A DNA stretch of 37,936 bases. Source: an uncultured Prevotellaceae bacterium (GTDB taxonomy: Bacteria; Bacteroidota; Bacteroidia; Bacteroidales; Muribaculaceae). The first letter of the stretch is position 1; every line of letters begins with the position of its first letter. The stretch lies in the NCBI GenBank assembly GCA_946409635.1, contig CAMJXD010000013.1:1-37936 (forward strand), in the 5' to 3' direction. Of the stretch, positions 25,035 to 32,988 are shown piece after piece. The notes beneath the pieces were generated by a model that was given only the letters and a program-made list of their open reading frames with translations, was not told where the DNA came from and searched no databases. The translations under genes were made by a program, and so were the position numbers.

Positions 25035-25700
25035 TTACGGGATGCCGTAGAATGGGCTGAAGTTGCCATTCTGGATGTCCTGGATGATGTTGGGGTTGTT
25101 GATGAGCTGTGATGCACCGCCGAAGATGCTGCAAACGATGCCGACGATGACGGTGATGAAGAACCACTTCCTGGCGGTAGAGGCTTTCTTGGCGCCTGTG
25201 ACGGTGTCACCGCTGGCATAGCTGGTTTTGGCTCCCCAAGCGTTGAAGATGGCGATGGCGCCGGGAATGAGTCCGATCAACGGGACGCCGCAGCAGAAAC
25301 TGCAGGCCAAAGTTGCGATGACCGACTCGACGAGCCAGGTCTTGGGCGCGGGCTGATTGTTGCCAGTGTTGGAGGTGGTAGGCCCCGTCTTGGGCAGGTT
25401 ATAGGGCTGGCTGGGAGTCGTCGGGGTGGTGGGTCCTGTGGGGATGGGCATCTGTGGCATGGGAGGCAGCGGCTGCTGGTTGCCCATGGGGGGCATGGGC
25501 GGGAGCTGCATGTTGATGTCGCCAGGATTGAACGTCTGGCCAGAGAGCAGAGCGGCGAGTTCGGGGACCTGGCTGGCCGATGTCCAGTTGGCCATGCCCT
25601 CGGTCCAGACGAGCGAATTGACCGTCAGGCCGTGCATGAGCAGTTCATTGGGTTCAAATGGTCCGGCTGGCTGGCCGTTTTCGGCAATATAATATTTCAT
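25035..25700 (-). CDS. GYF-domain protein with a CD225/dispanin-like membrane part
   Basis: Residues 1-48 form a GYF_2 domain (YYIAENGQPAGPFEPNEL, then LVWTEGMANWTSASQVPEL), a fold that binds proline-rich partners. Residues 55-115 are a Pro/Gln/Met-rich linker that could itself bind such domains. Residues 119-200 hold two hydrophobic segments joined by GAKTSYASGDTVTGAKKAST and ARKW. This spacing, the cysteine-rich first helix (ACSFCCGVP) and the Gly-Asp-x-x-x-Ala loop match the CD225 (dispanin/IFITM-like) domain found in many bacterial proteins. The function is unknown. It sits alone between the EamA gene and the sdh operon terminator. Confidence 0.8.
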   Translation of the reverse strand: MKYYIAENGQPAGPFEPNELLMHGLTVNSLVWTEGMANWTSASQVPELAALLSGQTFNPGDINMQLPPMPPMGNQQPLPPMPQMPIPTGPTTPTTPSQPYNLPKTGPTTSNTGNNQPAPKTWLVESVIATLACSFCCGVPLIGLIPGAIAIFNAWGAKTSYASGDTVTGAKKASTARKWFFITVIVGIVCSIFGGASQLINNPNIIQDIQNGNFSPFYGIP

Positions 25701-25757
25701 AGAGGTATCCTTTTAAGTCTAGTTATCGTAAGCAATGTTGCTTTATCATAAAACAAT

Positions 25758-25827
25758 CTCACGCTAAGGCGCCAGGAGCTAAGAAAAACAGGAGAACGAA
25801 CTTAGCGCCATGGCGGCTTAGCGTGAG
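25758..25827 (-). terminator. Long imperfect hairpin ending the sdhCAB operon
   Basis: CTCACGCTAAG (25758-25768) pairs perfectly with CTTAGCGTGAG (25817-25827), and the pairing goes on inward with few mismatches through CGCCA and CTAAG words. On the minus strand the stem is followed by ATTGTTTTAT, so it can terminate sdhB transcription. It begins 19 bases past the sdhB stop. Confidence 0.75.
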
Positions 25828-25845
25828 CGTTATTGAGCCAGCGGG

Positions 25846-26601
25846 TTAGTCACTGCACTTGGCGCAGATGAACTCGCGGTTCAAGCGTGCGATGTTGCTG
25901 AGCTTGATGTTCTTGGGGCACTCGGCGGCGCAGGCACCAGTGTTGGTGCAGTTACCGAAACCGAGTTCGTCCATCTTGGCGAGCATGGCTTTGACACGGC
26001 GCTTGGCCTCGGCGCGACCCTGGGGCAGCAGCGCGAACTGGCTGACCTTGGCGCTGAGGAAGAGCATGGCCGAACCATTCTTGCAAGCGGCAACGCATGC
26101 ACCACAGCCGATGCAGGTAGCGCTGTCCATGGCCTCGTCGGCGGCATCCTTGCTGATGGGAATGGCGTTGGCATCCTGTGCACCACCCGTCTGGAAGCTG
26201 ACGTAACCGCCAGCCTGCTGGATCTGGTCAAAAGCGTTGCGGTTGACCATCAAGTCCTTGATAACGGGGAAGGCAGCCGAGCGCCAGGGCTCGACGGTGA
26301 TGGTGTCACCATCGTGGAAGCGGCGCATGTAGAGCTGGCAAGTGGTGGCTCCAGTGGCGGGTCCGTGGGGATGACCGTTGACATAGAGCGAGCACATGCC
26401 GCAGATGCCCTCGCGGCAGTCGTGGTCGAATGTAACAGGCTCCTCGCCCTTCTCGATGAGCTGCTCGTTGAGGATGTCCATCATCTCGAGGAATGAGGTG
26501 TCGGTGGGGATATCGTGCATCTCATAGGTCTCAAAGCGGCCCTCGGCATGAGCGTTGGCCTGACGCCAAACCTTAAGTTTGAAACTTATATTTGTCTCCA
26601 T
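25846..26601 (-). CDS. sdhB: Succinate dehydrogenase/fumarate reductase iron-sulfur subunit
   Basis: The 251-residue subunit carries electrons between the flavoprotein and quinone. The 2Fe-2S site uses C62, C67, C70 (CREGICGMC) and C88. The second module has C163, C166, C169 and C173 ([11 protein letters not shown]) plus C218, C224 and C228 ([11 protein letters not shown]), giving the 4Fe-4S and 3Fe-4S clusters. It is the last gene of the operon, 30 bases after sdhA. In Bacteroidales this complex works mainly as a menaquinol:fumarate reductase that yields succinate, so frdB is an equally fair name. Direction of catalysis cannot be told from the sequence. Confidence 0.95.
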   Translation of the reverse strand: METNISFKLKVWRQANAHAEGRFETYEMHDIPTDTSFLEMMDILNEQLIEKGEEPVTFDHDCREGICGMCSLYVNGHPHGPATGATTCQLYMRRFHDGDTITVEPWRSAAFPVIKDLMVNRNAFDQIQQAGGYVSFQTGGAQDANAIPISKDAADEAMDSATCIGCGACVAACKNGSAMLFLSAKVSQFALLPQGRAEAKRRVKAMLAKMDELGFGNCTNTGACAAECPKNIKLSNIARLNREFICAKCSD

Positions 26602-26631
26602 TGTATTCGATGAATTTTAAAGTGTGGTTGA

Positions 26632-28632
26632 TTATGACTTGTAGTTACGCGTCTGGACCTTGATGGCCTCGTAGTGTAAGGGCTCCTTGATGAGCGTGGG
26701 AGCGGTCTCGTCGTCGCCGTTGTACTTCCAGCAAGCGACATAGAAGAAGTTCTCGTCGTCGCGCTTGGCCTCGCCCTCCTCGGTCTGATGCTCCTCGCGG
26801 AAGTGTCCGCCGCAGCTCTCGTGACGGTTGAGCGCGTCGTAGGCGATGAGCTCGCCCATGGTGATGAAGTCACGCAGGCGGAAAGCCTTGTCCAACTCGA
26901 TGTTCATACCCTCTTGAGTGCCGGGGATGAAGAGGTTGGTCTCGAACTCGTGGCGCAGTTCCTTGAGCTTCTTGAGTGCGGTCTCGAGGCTCTCCTTGGT
27001 GCGAGCCATGCCGACATATTCCCACATGACGTTGCCGAGCTCCTTGTGGATGCTGTCGACCGAACGCTTGCCGTGGATGGTCATGAGCTTGTCGAGGTTG
27101 GCCTGCACCCTCTTCTCGGCCTCGTCAAACTCGGGTCGGTCGGTTGAGAAGTGAGGCACGGTTATCTGGTCGCTGAGGTAGTTCTGGATGGTGTAAGGCA
27201 GAACGAAGTAACCGTCGGCCAGACCCTGCATGAGCGCCGAAGCACCGAGGCGGTTGGCGCCGTGGTCGCTGAAGTTGCACTCGCCGATGGCGAAGAGGCC
27301 CTTGATGCTGGTCTGCAGTTCATAGTCAACCCAGATGCCGCCCATGGTGTAGTGGATGGCGGGATAGATCATCATGGGGTTGTAGTACTTCACGCCGTTG
27401 ATCTCGTTAGCGAGCTCGCCGGGGTTGACGTCGGTGATCTCCTCATACATGTCGAAGAGGTTGCCGTAGCGCTGGCGGATCACGTCGATGCCCAGACGGT
27501 TGATGGCCTCGCTGAAGTCGAGGAAGACGGCCTTGCCGGTGTTGTTGACGCCGAAGCCCTTGTCGCAGCGCTCCTTGGCAGCACGGCTGGCGACGTCACG
27601 AGGCACGAGGTTACCGAATGCCGGGTAGCGGCGCTCGAGGTAGTAGTCACGCTCCTCCTCGGGGATGTCACTGCCCTTGATCTGGCCAGCCTGGAGCTTC
27701 TTGGCGTCCTCGATGTTCTTGGGCACCCAGATGCGGCCGTCGTTGCGGAGCGACTCACTCATCAGCGTCAGCTTGGACTGCTTGTCGCCGTGAACGGGGA
27801 TGCAGGTGGGGTGAATCTGCACATAGGCAGGGTTGGCGAAGTAGGCACCGTGACGGTAGCAAGCCATGGCAGCCGAGCAGTTGCAGCCCATGGCGTTGGT
27901 GCTCAGGAAGTAGGTGTTGCCATAACCACCGGTGGCGATAACCACAGCGTGGGCGGCAAAGCGCTCGAGCTTGCCGGTCACCAGGTTCTTGGCGATGATA
28001 CCGCGGGCACGGCCGTCGATGATGACCACGTCGTGCATCTCATAGCGGTTGTAGCTCTTGACCTTGCCGGCATGGATCATGCGGTTGAGGCTGGAGTAGG
28101 CACCGAGCAGGAGCTGCTGACCGGTCTGTCCCTTGGCATAGAAGGTGCGGCTCACCTGAGCGCCACCGAACGAACGGTTGGCGAGCAGGCCGCCGTACTC
28201 ACGAGCGAAGGGGACACCCTGGGCGACGCACTGGTCGATGATGTTGTTTGAGACCTCGGCCAGGCGATAGACGTTGGCCTCGCGGGCACGGTAGTCACCA
28301 CCCTTGACGGTGTCGTAGAACAGGCGGTAAACCGAGTCGCCGTCGTTCTGATAATTCTTGGCTGCATTGATACCACCCTGTGCAGCGATGGAGTGAGCGC
28401 GGCGGGGTGAATCCTGGATGCAGAAGTTGAGCACATTAAATCCCATCTCGCCCAGCGTGGCAGCTGCCGATGCACCAGCGAGTCCGGTACCGACGACGAT
28501 GATGTCGAGGCGGCGCTTGTTGGCGGGGTTGACGAGCTTCTGGTGAGCCTTATAGTTGGTCCACTTCTCAGCGATGGGTCCCTCGGGGATCTTGGAGTCG
28601 ATGGGCTGAGCGATGTTTTTGTTTTCTTCCAT
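26632..28632 (-). CDS. sdhA: Succinate dehydrogenase/fumarate reductase flavoprotein subunit
   Basis: The catalytic subunit interconverts fumarate and succinate with covalently bound [13 protein letters not shown] (48-57) binds the nucleotide. H80 in [10 protein letters not shown] is the expected FAD attachment histidine. [13 protein letters not shown] and [12 protein letters not shown] contribute the dicarboxylate site, and [21 protein letters not shown] is the C-terminal FAD signature. The 666-residue length with an extended C terminus matches the Bacteroidota and epsilon-type B enzymes. It follows sdhC by 65 bases, a gap largely made of a 7-base repeat (28638-28667) that lies 6 to 35 bases before the ATG. 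Confidence 0.96.
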   Translation of the reverse strand: MEENKNIAQPIDSKIPEGPIAEKWTNYKAHQKLVNPANKRRLDIIVVGTGLAGASAAATLGEMGFNVLNFCIQDSPRRAHSIAAQGGINAAKNYQNDGDSVYRLFYDTVKGGDYRAREANVYRLAEVSNNIIDQCVAQGVPFAREYGGLLANRSFGGAQVSRTFYAKGQTGQQLLLGAYSSLNRMIHAGKVKSYNRYEMHDVVIIDGRARGIIAKNLVTGKLERFAAHAVVIATGGYGNTYFLSTNAMGCNCSAAMACYRHGAYFANPAYVQIHPTCIPVHGDKQSKLTLMSESLRNDGRIWVPKNIEDAKKLQAGQIKGSDIPEEERDYYLERRYPAFGNLVPRDVASRAAKERCDKGFGVNNTGKAVFLDFSEAINRLGIDVIRQRYGNLFDMYEEITDVNPGELANEINGVKYYNPMMIYPAIHYTMGGIWVDYELQTSIKGLFAIGECNFSDHGANRLGASALMQGLADGYFVLPYTIQNYLSDQITVPHFSTDRPEFDEAEKRVQANLDKLMTIHGKRSVDSIHKELGNVMWEYVGMARTKESLETALKKLKELRHEFETNLFIPGTQEGMNIELDKAFRLRDFITMGELIAYDALNRHESCGGHFREEHQTEEGEAKRDDENFFYVACWKYNGDDETAPTLIKEPLHYEAIKVQTRNYKS

Positions 28633-28637
28633 TTTGA

Positions 28638-28667
28638 GTTGTCAGTTTTCAGTTGTCAGTTTTTCAG
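28638..28667. repeat. 7-base repeat just upstream of sdhA
   Basis: Units GTTGTCA, GTTTTCA, GTTGTCA and GTTTTTCA follow each other on the plus strand. On the mRNA they read as a chain of CTGAAAA/CTGACAA words ending 6 bases before the sdhA ATG. Confidence 0.85.
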
Positions 28668-28697
28668 ATGTGATAAAACCCTGATGATGCCCACAAA

Positions 28698-29354
28698 TTA
28701 GAGCGCAAAGAACCAGGTGAAGTAGCAAGCCTCAACAGCAAAGAGGATGAACACGATGCTAGCCCACCACTTGGAGATGCACTGCCAACGGTTGATCCAC
28801 TTGTCGTTGGCGGTACCCAGAGTCTGGAAAGCGCTCCAGAAGCCGTGGCTGATGTGGAACCAGAGAGCAGCGAAACCGATGAGGTAGACGGGGAGCACCC
28901 AAACCAGGCTGAAGGTAGCCTGCAGGGCCGCATATCCACCCAGATGGGGACGGTCCATGAGCTCGGGCAGCTGCATCTTGGCCCAGAACTGCACGAGGTG
29001 CAGAATGAGGAAGCAGCAGACGATGAGGCCGAGGACGAGCATGTTCTGTGAAGCCCACTCGACGTTTTTGGGTCGAGCGTTCACGGCATAGCGGTTGTTG
29101 CCACGTGCCTTGCGGTTCTGGAAGGTGAGGATGAACGCGAAGATGATGTGGATGGCAAAGCCACCAGCGAGGATCAACGTGCCCAGCACAGCATACCAAT
29201 TGGCACCGAGGAACTCACAGATCTTGTCGTAGGCGTCAAAGGAGATGACAGCCACAGCATTCATCAGTGCATGGAATGTGACGAATAGGACAAGGAAGAG
29301 GCCGGTAACCGACATCACGACCTTGCGTCCTACAGATGAATTAGTTAACCACAT
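28698..29354 (-). CDS. sdhC: Succinate dehydrogenase/fumarate reductase cytochrome b subunit
   Basis: The 218-residue membrane anchor is of the type B, single-polypeptide class with five helices that holds two hemes b and the menaquinone site. The first helix (SVGRKVVMSVTGLFLVLFVTF) with HALMNAVAV, the HIIFAFILTFQNRKARGNN helix end, and FHISHGFWSAFQTLG provide the conserved histidines. Its place before sdhA and sdhB gives the C-A-B order usual in Bacteroidota. A TATCTTTG promoter box lies about 60 bases upstream. Confidence 0.93.
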   Translation of the reverse strand: MWLTNSSVGRKVVMSVTGLFLVLFVTFHALMNAVAVISFDAYDKICEFLGANWYAVLGTLILAGGFAIHIIFAFILTFQNRKARGNNRYAVNARPKNVEWASQNMLVLGLIVCCFLILHLVQFWAKMQLPELMDRPHLGGYAALQATFSLVWVLPVYLIGFAALWFHISHGFWSAFQTLGTANDKWINRWQCISKWWASIVFILFAVEACYFTWFFAL

Positions 29355-29415
29355 AAAAATTGAAGTTTTTAGTTATTAATTGAATTGTTAATTTTTTAGT
29401 CGCTGAAATATCCCG

Positions 29416-29423
29416 CAAAGATA
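29416..29423 (-). promoter_or_regulatory. -7 box of the sdhCAB operon
   Basis: The minus strand reads TATCTTTG, an exact TAnnTTTG match, giving a leader of about 55 bases before sdhC. No perfect TTG is found at the -33 position. Confidence 0.55.
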
Positions 29424-29484
29424 AGAAAAAAAATCATTTTTCGTGTAACCAGAGGCAAGATTTCCCGAAAAAGGTGCCAAACGA

Positions 29485-29572
29485 GGGGGCTGTGTGATAA
29501 ATCAGGCTGGTAGCATTGATCGAGTTCAGCTCGAAAAAATGCTACCAGCCCACGAATTATGACACAGCCTCC
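29485..29572. repeat. Nested palindrome between queA and the sdh promoter
   Basis: Three stems lie one inside another. The outer is GGCTGTGTGATAA (29488-29500) with TTATGACACAGCC (29557-29569), one mismatch. The middle is GGCTGGTAGCAT (29505-29516) with ATGCTACCAGCC (29539-29550), perfect. The inner is CGAG with CTCG (29521-29533). It starts 27 bases past the queA stop and may end that operon. Its symmetry and size, about 90 bases, also suit a small non-autonomous mobile element. Confidence 0.8.
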
Positions 29573-29599
29573 TGTGTTGGCAGGCTATTGAGTGATTTA

Positions 29600-30655
29600 C
29601 TAGTCGTTGAGGATGAGCATGGCGTCGCCGTAGGCACCAAAGCGGTACTTCTCGTCGATGGCGACCTTGTAGGCATTCATGGTGGCCTCGTATCCACCGA
29701 AAGAGGCCTGTGCCATGAGCATGATGGAGTAAGGCATGTGGAAGTTGGTGACCAGCGCGTCGCAAGTGGTGCACTCGTAGGGCGGGAAGAGGAACTTGTT
29801 GCTCCATCCGCCATAGGGCTTGATGTGGCCGTTCATGCCGACGCATGTCTCAAATGCGCGCAGCACCGACGTGCCGATGGCGCAGACCTTGTTGCCGCCG
29901 TCGCGCAGCCGGTTGACCTTGTCGGCGAGCTCGACGCTGACGTCCATCTCCTCGCTGTCCATGCGGTGCTTGGTGAGGTCCTCGACGTCGATGTCGCGGT
30001 AGCTTCCCAGGCTGATGTGCATGGTGATGAAGTCGCGGTCGATGTCGCGGATTTCCATGCGCCGCATGAGTTCTCGTGAGAAATGCAGACCCGCTGCGGG
30101 AGCGACGACAGCGCCCTCCTTGCAGGCAAAGATGGTCTGGTATCGCTCGGCGTCCTCGGGCTCGGCCTCGCGATTGATGTAGTAGGGCAACGGGGTGTTA
30201 CCCAGGTTGTAGAGGTCCTTCTTGAACTGGTCGTGGTCGCCGTCGTAGAGGAAACGGAGTGTGCGTCCACGGGAGGTGGTGTTGTCGATGACCTCGGCGA
30301 CCATCGAGTCGTCAAGCCCGAAGTAGAGCTTGTTGCCGATGCGAATCTTGCGTGCAGGCTCGACGAGCACGTCCCAGAGCTTGTTGTTGGGGTTGAGTTC
30401 ACGCAACAGGAACACCTCGATGCGGGCGCCGGTCTTCTCCTTGTTGCCGAAGAGCTTTGCGGGGAAGACCTGTGTGTCGTTGAACACAAAGAGGTCATGG
30501 GGATTGAAGTATTCAAGAATCTCCTTGAACACACGGTGCTCGATTTCGTTACTACGCTTGTGGAGGACCATCAAGCGTGACTCGTCACGCAGAGGGGTGG
30601 GATGTGAGGCGATGAGATCCTCGGGCATCCGGGTGTTAAATTCTGAAAGTTTCAT
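29600..30655 (-). CDS. queA: S-adenosylmethionine:tRNA ribosyltransferase-isomerase
   Basis: QueA transfers the ribosyl part of SAM to preQ1 in tRNA, making epoxyqueuosine. Family segments are LIASHPTPLRDESRLMVLHK near the N terminus, FNDTQVFPAKLFG, EGAVVAPAAGLHFSRELM, and the C-terminal FPPYECTTCDALVTNFHMPYS with MLMAQASFGG. At 351 residues it is complete. The gene follows truB by 46 bases, a gap holding a 7-base repeat (30670-30696). It is the last gene of the DUF3098-uppP-truB-queA group. Confidence 0.95.
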   Translation of the reverse strand: MKLSEFNTRMPEDLIASHPTPLRDESRLMVLHKRSNEIEHRVFKEILEYFNPHDLFVFNDTQVFPAKLFGNKEKTGARIEVFLLRELNPNNKLWDVLVEPARKIRIGNKLYFGLDDSMVAEVIDNTTSRGRTLRFLYDGDHDQFKKDLYNLGNTPLPYYINREAEPEDAERYQTIFACKEGAVVAPAAGLHFSRELMRRMEIRDIDRDFITMHISLGSYRDIDVEDLTKHRMDSEEMDVSVELADKVNRLRDGGNKVCAIGTSVLRAFETCVGMNGHIKPYGGWSNKFLFPPYECTTCDALVTNFHMPYSIMLMAQASFGGYEATMNAYKVAIDEKYRFGAYGDAMLILND

Positions 30656-30669
30656 ATTATTAATTGTTA

Positions 30670-30696
30670 GTTTTCAGTTGTCAGTTGTCAGTTGAC
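30670..30696. repeat. 7-base repeat just upstream of queA
   Basis: Units GTTTTCA, GTTGTCA, GTTGTCA and a partial GTTGAC, all within the 46-base truB-queA gap. Confidence 0.85.
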
Positions 30697-30701
30697 GGAT
30701 T

Positions 30702-31553
30702 CTATTTTATCTGTGAGGTGCGTTTGGGCACGGCGTCACATTTCTTGTGTTGCTTGCGGGCCTCGTGTTCGGCCTTCATGCGGGCAGCACGCTGGCGGTT
30801 CTCGATGCGCTCGCGCTCCAGGCGCTCGGCGGCAGCCTGCTCAGGCGAGACGTAGGTCTCGGAATCGAGCTTGTCGACGAGCTGGTCCAGGGTGAGGCAC
30901 TTGTCGACAGTGATGTCTCCCACACGGGTGCGGCGCAGGCCTGTCAAGTGGGCCCCGCTGCCGAGCGCCAGGCCGATGTCGCGTGCCAGGGCCCGGATGT
31001 AGGTGCCCTTGCTGCAGACGACGCGCAGCTGCAGGGAGGGCTCGTCGGGCAGGCCACATTTCAAGACCTCTATCTCGTCGATGACGAGCGTCTTGGGACG
31101 GATTTCCACGTCCTGGCCCTTGCGGGCGAGCTTGTAGGCCGGCTTGCCGTCGATCTTGCAGGCCGAGAACGACGGAGGCACCTGCTCGATGCTGCCGGTG
31201 AACTGCTCACTGAGGACGCGGTCGATGAGATCGCGGTCGATGTGCTGCCAGTCGAAGGTGGCATCGACCTGGGTCTCCAAGTCGTAGCTGGGCGTGGTGG
31301 CACCTAACCTCAAGTCGGCGATATACTCCTTGACGCCAGCCTGCAGCTCATCGATGCGCTTGGTGGCATGGCCGGTGCACAGGATGAGCACGCCGGTGGC
31401 CAGGGGGTCGAGTGTGCCCGCATGGCCCACCTTGACCTGGCGGGTGTGCAAGTGGGTGCGCAAGACAGCGCGCACCTTCTTGACGGCAGCAAAGGAGGTC
31501 ATCCTGAGCGGCTTGTCGATGTAGAATATTTCGCCTTCTATAGGGTTAAGCAT
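30702..31553 (-). CDS. truB: tRNA pseudouridine(55) synthase
   Basis: TruB makes pseudouridine at position 55 of the T-loop of tRNAs. The catalytic aspartate is D49 within GHAGTLDPLATG. IDKPLRMTSFAAVKKVR at the N terminus and VCSKGTYIRALARDIG (the KxTYIR-type motif) are family signatures. The 283 residues include a basic tail after about residue 240 (ERLERERIENRQRAARMKAE) beyond the core, probably added RNA contacts. The start ATG gives the usual N terminus and lies 61 bases after uppP. PsuK/PsuG in this window could recycle the pseudouridine released from decayed RNA. Confidence 0.95.
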   Translation of the reverse strand: MLNPIEGEIFYIDKPLRMTSFAAVKKVRAVLRTHLHTRQVKVGHAGTLDPLATGVLILCTGHATKRIDELQAGVKEYIADLRLGATTPSYDLETQVDATFDWQHIDRDLIDRVLSEQFTGSIEQVPPSFSACKIDGKPAYKLARKGQDVEIRPKTLVIDEIEVLKCGLPDEPSLQLRVVCSKGTYIRALARDIGLALGSGAHLTGLRRTRVGDITVDKCLTLDQLVDKLDSETYVSPEQAAAERLERERIENRQRAARMKAEHEARKQHKKCDAVPKRTSQIK

Positions 31554-31614
31554 ATCATCAAGAGTTATTTAAATACGGGTAAACCGGTAGGTTGCGGGTT
31601 GCACACACGCGCTG

Positions 31615-32472
31615 CTAGTCTACCATCTGCAACGACTGACCGCTGAGGAGCATAACCAAGATGATTGCACCGACAATGATGCGGTACCACCCGAAGGCTT
31701 TAAAGCCATACTTGGTCAAAAAGTCCACAAACCACTTCATGGCGAGCAGTGCGACGACAAAGGCGACAACGCATCCCACAACCAGGACAATGATGTTGTG
31801 GGAGGTGGCCCAATCGGCATTGTCCTTGAACAGGTCCACCAGGTCGAGCAGTGTAGCGCCAGCCATGGTGGGTACAGCCAGGAAGAACGAGAATTCGGCG
31901 GCCTTGCGCCGAGTGAGGTGCTGTGACATACCGCCCACGATGGTTGCCATGCTGCGGCTCACGCCGGGAATCACCGAGATACACTGGAACAGGCCTATCT
32001 TGAAAGCCTTGGGTTCATCGATCTCGACGGACTGGTCCCCCTTATTAAAGATACGGTCACAGAAGAGCATGAACACACCGCCAGCCACCAGCATGACGGC
32101 GACCACCATGACGCTGTCGAGCAACCAGTCGAGCAGGCCCGACTTCTTGGCAGCGAGGCCGATAATGACAGCCGGCAGGACGCCCACCAGCAGCAGCCAG
32201 TAGAAGTACCACTTGTGCTTGAATCGTTGCCACGATGAGGCCCCGACGGGCGCCGGAGTGCGGTCAAGCCTGAAGAAGTGCTTCCAGTAGAGCACCACAA
32301 CCGACAGGATGGCTCCAAACTGGATGATGAACGTGAAAGCATGGACAAAGGGGTCACCCGGTGCCACGCCCAGCAGGTTCTGGGCGATGATCATGTGTCC
32401 TGTAGAGGAAACCGGGAGGAACTCGGTGAGTCCTTCCACAATGGCTATAATGATAGCTTGCAGCAGATCCAT
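31615..32472 (-). CDS. uppP: Undecaprenyl-diphosphatase (BacA family)
   Basis: UppP removes a phosphate from undecaprenyl diphosphate, which recycles the lipid carrier for peptidoglycan and surface glycans. The first active-site segment EGLTEFLPVSSTGH is at residues 13-26, and the second, SVIPGVSRSMATI, lies in the middle of the chain. Multiple hydrophobic helices fill the rest of the 285 residues. It begins 15 bases after the DUF3098 gene and is followed by truB, an order common in Bacteroidota. Confidence 0.95.
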   Translation of the reverse strand: MDLLQAIIIAIVEGLTEFLPVSSTGHMIIAQNLLGVAPGDPFVHAFTFIIQFGAILSVVVLYWKHFFRLDRTPAPVGASSWQRFKHKWYFYWLLLVGVLPAVIIGLAAKKSGLLDWLLDSVMVVAVMLVAGGVFMLFCDRIFNKGDQSVEIDEPKAFKIGLFQCISVIPGVSRSMATIVGGMSQHLTRRKAAEFSFFLAVPTMAGATLLDLVDLFKDNADWATSHNIIVLVVGCVVAFVVALLAMKWFVDFLTKYGFKAFGWYRIIVGAIILVMLLSGQSLQMVD

Positions 32473-32487
32473 ACAACAGGTGAGGGT

Positions 32488-32796
32488 TTATTCTTCTTTT
32501 AATCCAGTTTCAGCAGTGTCGTTGCTATTGTCCTTCTTGCGATAGATGATGGCAAAGGCCATGAGCACAAAACCGAGGAAGGCAATGATGGGGCCAGTGG
32601 TGACGCGGCTGCTCTCGAAGAGGTCGTTGTTGAACGTGTCGCCCACGTTGGCACTGCCTGACATCAGCCAGAAGCCGATAATGATCAGCAACAGGCAGAT
32701 GCCCATCAAGATGAAGTTGATCTTGCCAAGGGGATAGGACACTTTTCCACCAGCCTTGCTGTTGTCGGCCTGAGTTTTCTTTTCTAGAGTTGCCAT
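32488..32796 (-). CDS. DUF3098 family small membrane protein
   Basis: The 102-residue protein has two hydrophobic helices (about residues 27-45 and 69-85), joined by SGSANVGDTFNNDLFESSRV and flanked by polar ends. The first helix is preceded by SYPLGKINFILMGICLLL, and IIAFLGFVLMAFAIIYRKK forms the second. This matches DUF3098, a Bacteroidota family of unknown role usually found between ftsX and uppP. Here ftsX is not upstream and the gene has its own consensus promoter. Confidence 0.88.
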   Translation of the reverse strand: MATLEKKTQADNSKAGGKVSYPLGKINFILMGICLLLIIIGFWLMSGSANVGDTFNNDLFESSRVTTGPIIAFLGFVLMAFAIIYRKKDNSNDTAETGLKEE

Positions 32797-32885
32797 TATT
32801 ATAATCGTTATGTACTTAATTATTTAGGTCAATGAAAATCGCATGCAGGGCGTGACGCTAAAGCGCACACCACCGCAATTTGCTG

Positions 32886-32916
32886 CAAAATTACAACATT
32901 GGGCCCCGCTTGTCAA
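32886..32916 (-). promoter_or_regulatory. Consensus promoter of DUF3098-uppP-truB-queA
   Basis: On the minus strand TTG (32916-32914) is followed after 20 bases by TAATTTTG (32893-32886). The start would be near 32879, about 80 bases before the DUF3098 ATG. The 192-base gap to the next gene holds nothing else I can name. Confidence 0.7.
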
Positions 32917-32988
32917 TAGTTTATGGCCGATAATTTTGTTAAATAAGCAAAATGTCCGATAAAACGGGTGATGGAATGATGGAGCCCG

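Noticed and set aside
27151-28251. 366-codon plus-strand open frame opposite sdhA
   Set aside because: Antisense shadow of sdhA with Val/Ala/Glu-rich composition and no motif.
26632-28632. A second L-aspartate oxidase
   Set aside because: It resembles NadB through the shared flavoprotein fold, but the position between sdhC and sdhB, the length and the FAD-histidine motif identify SdhA/FrdA.
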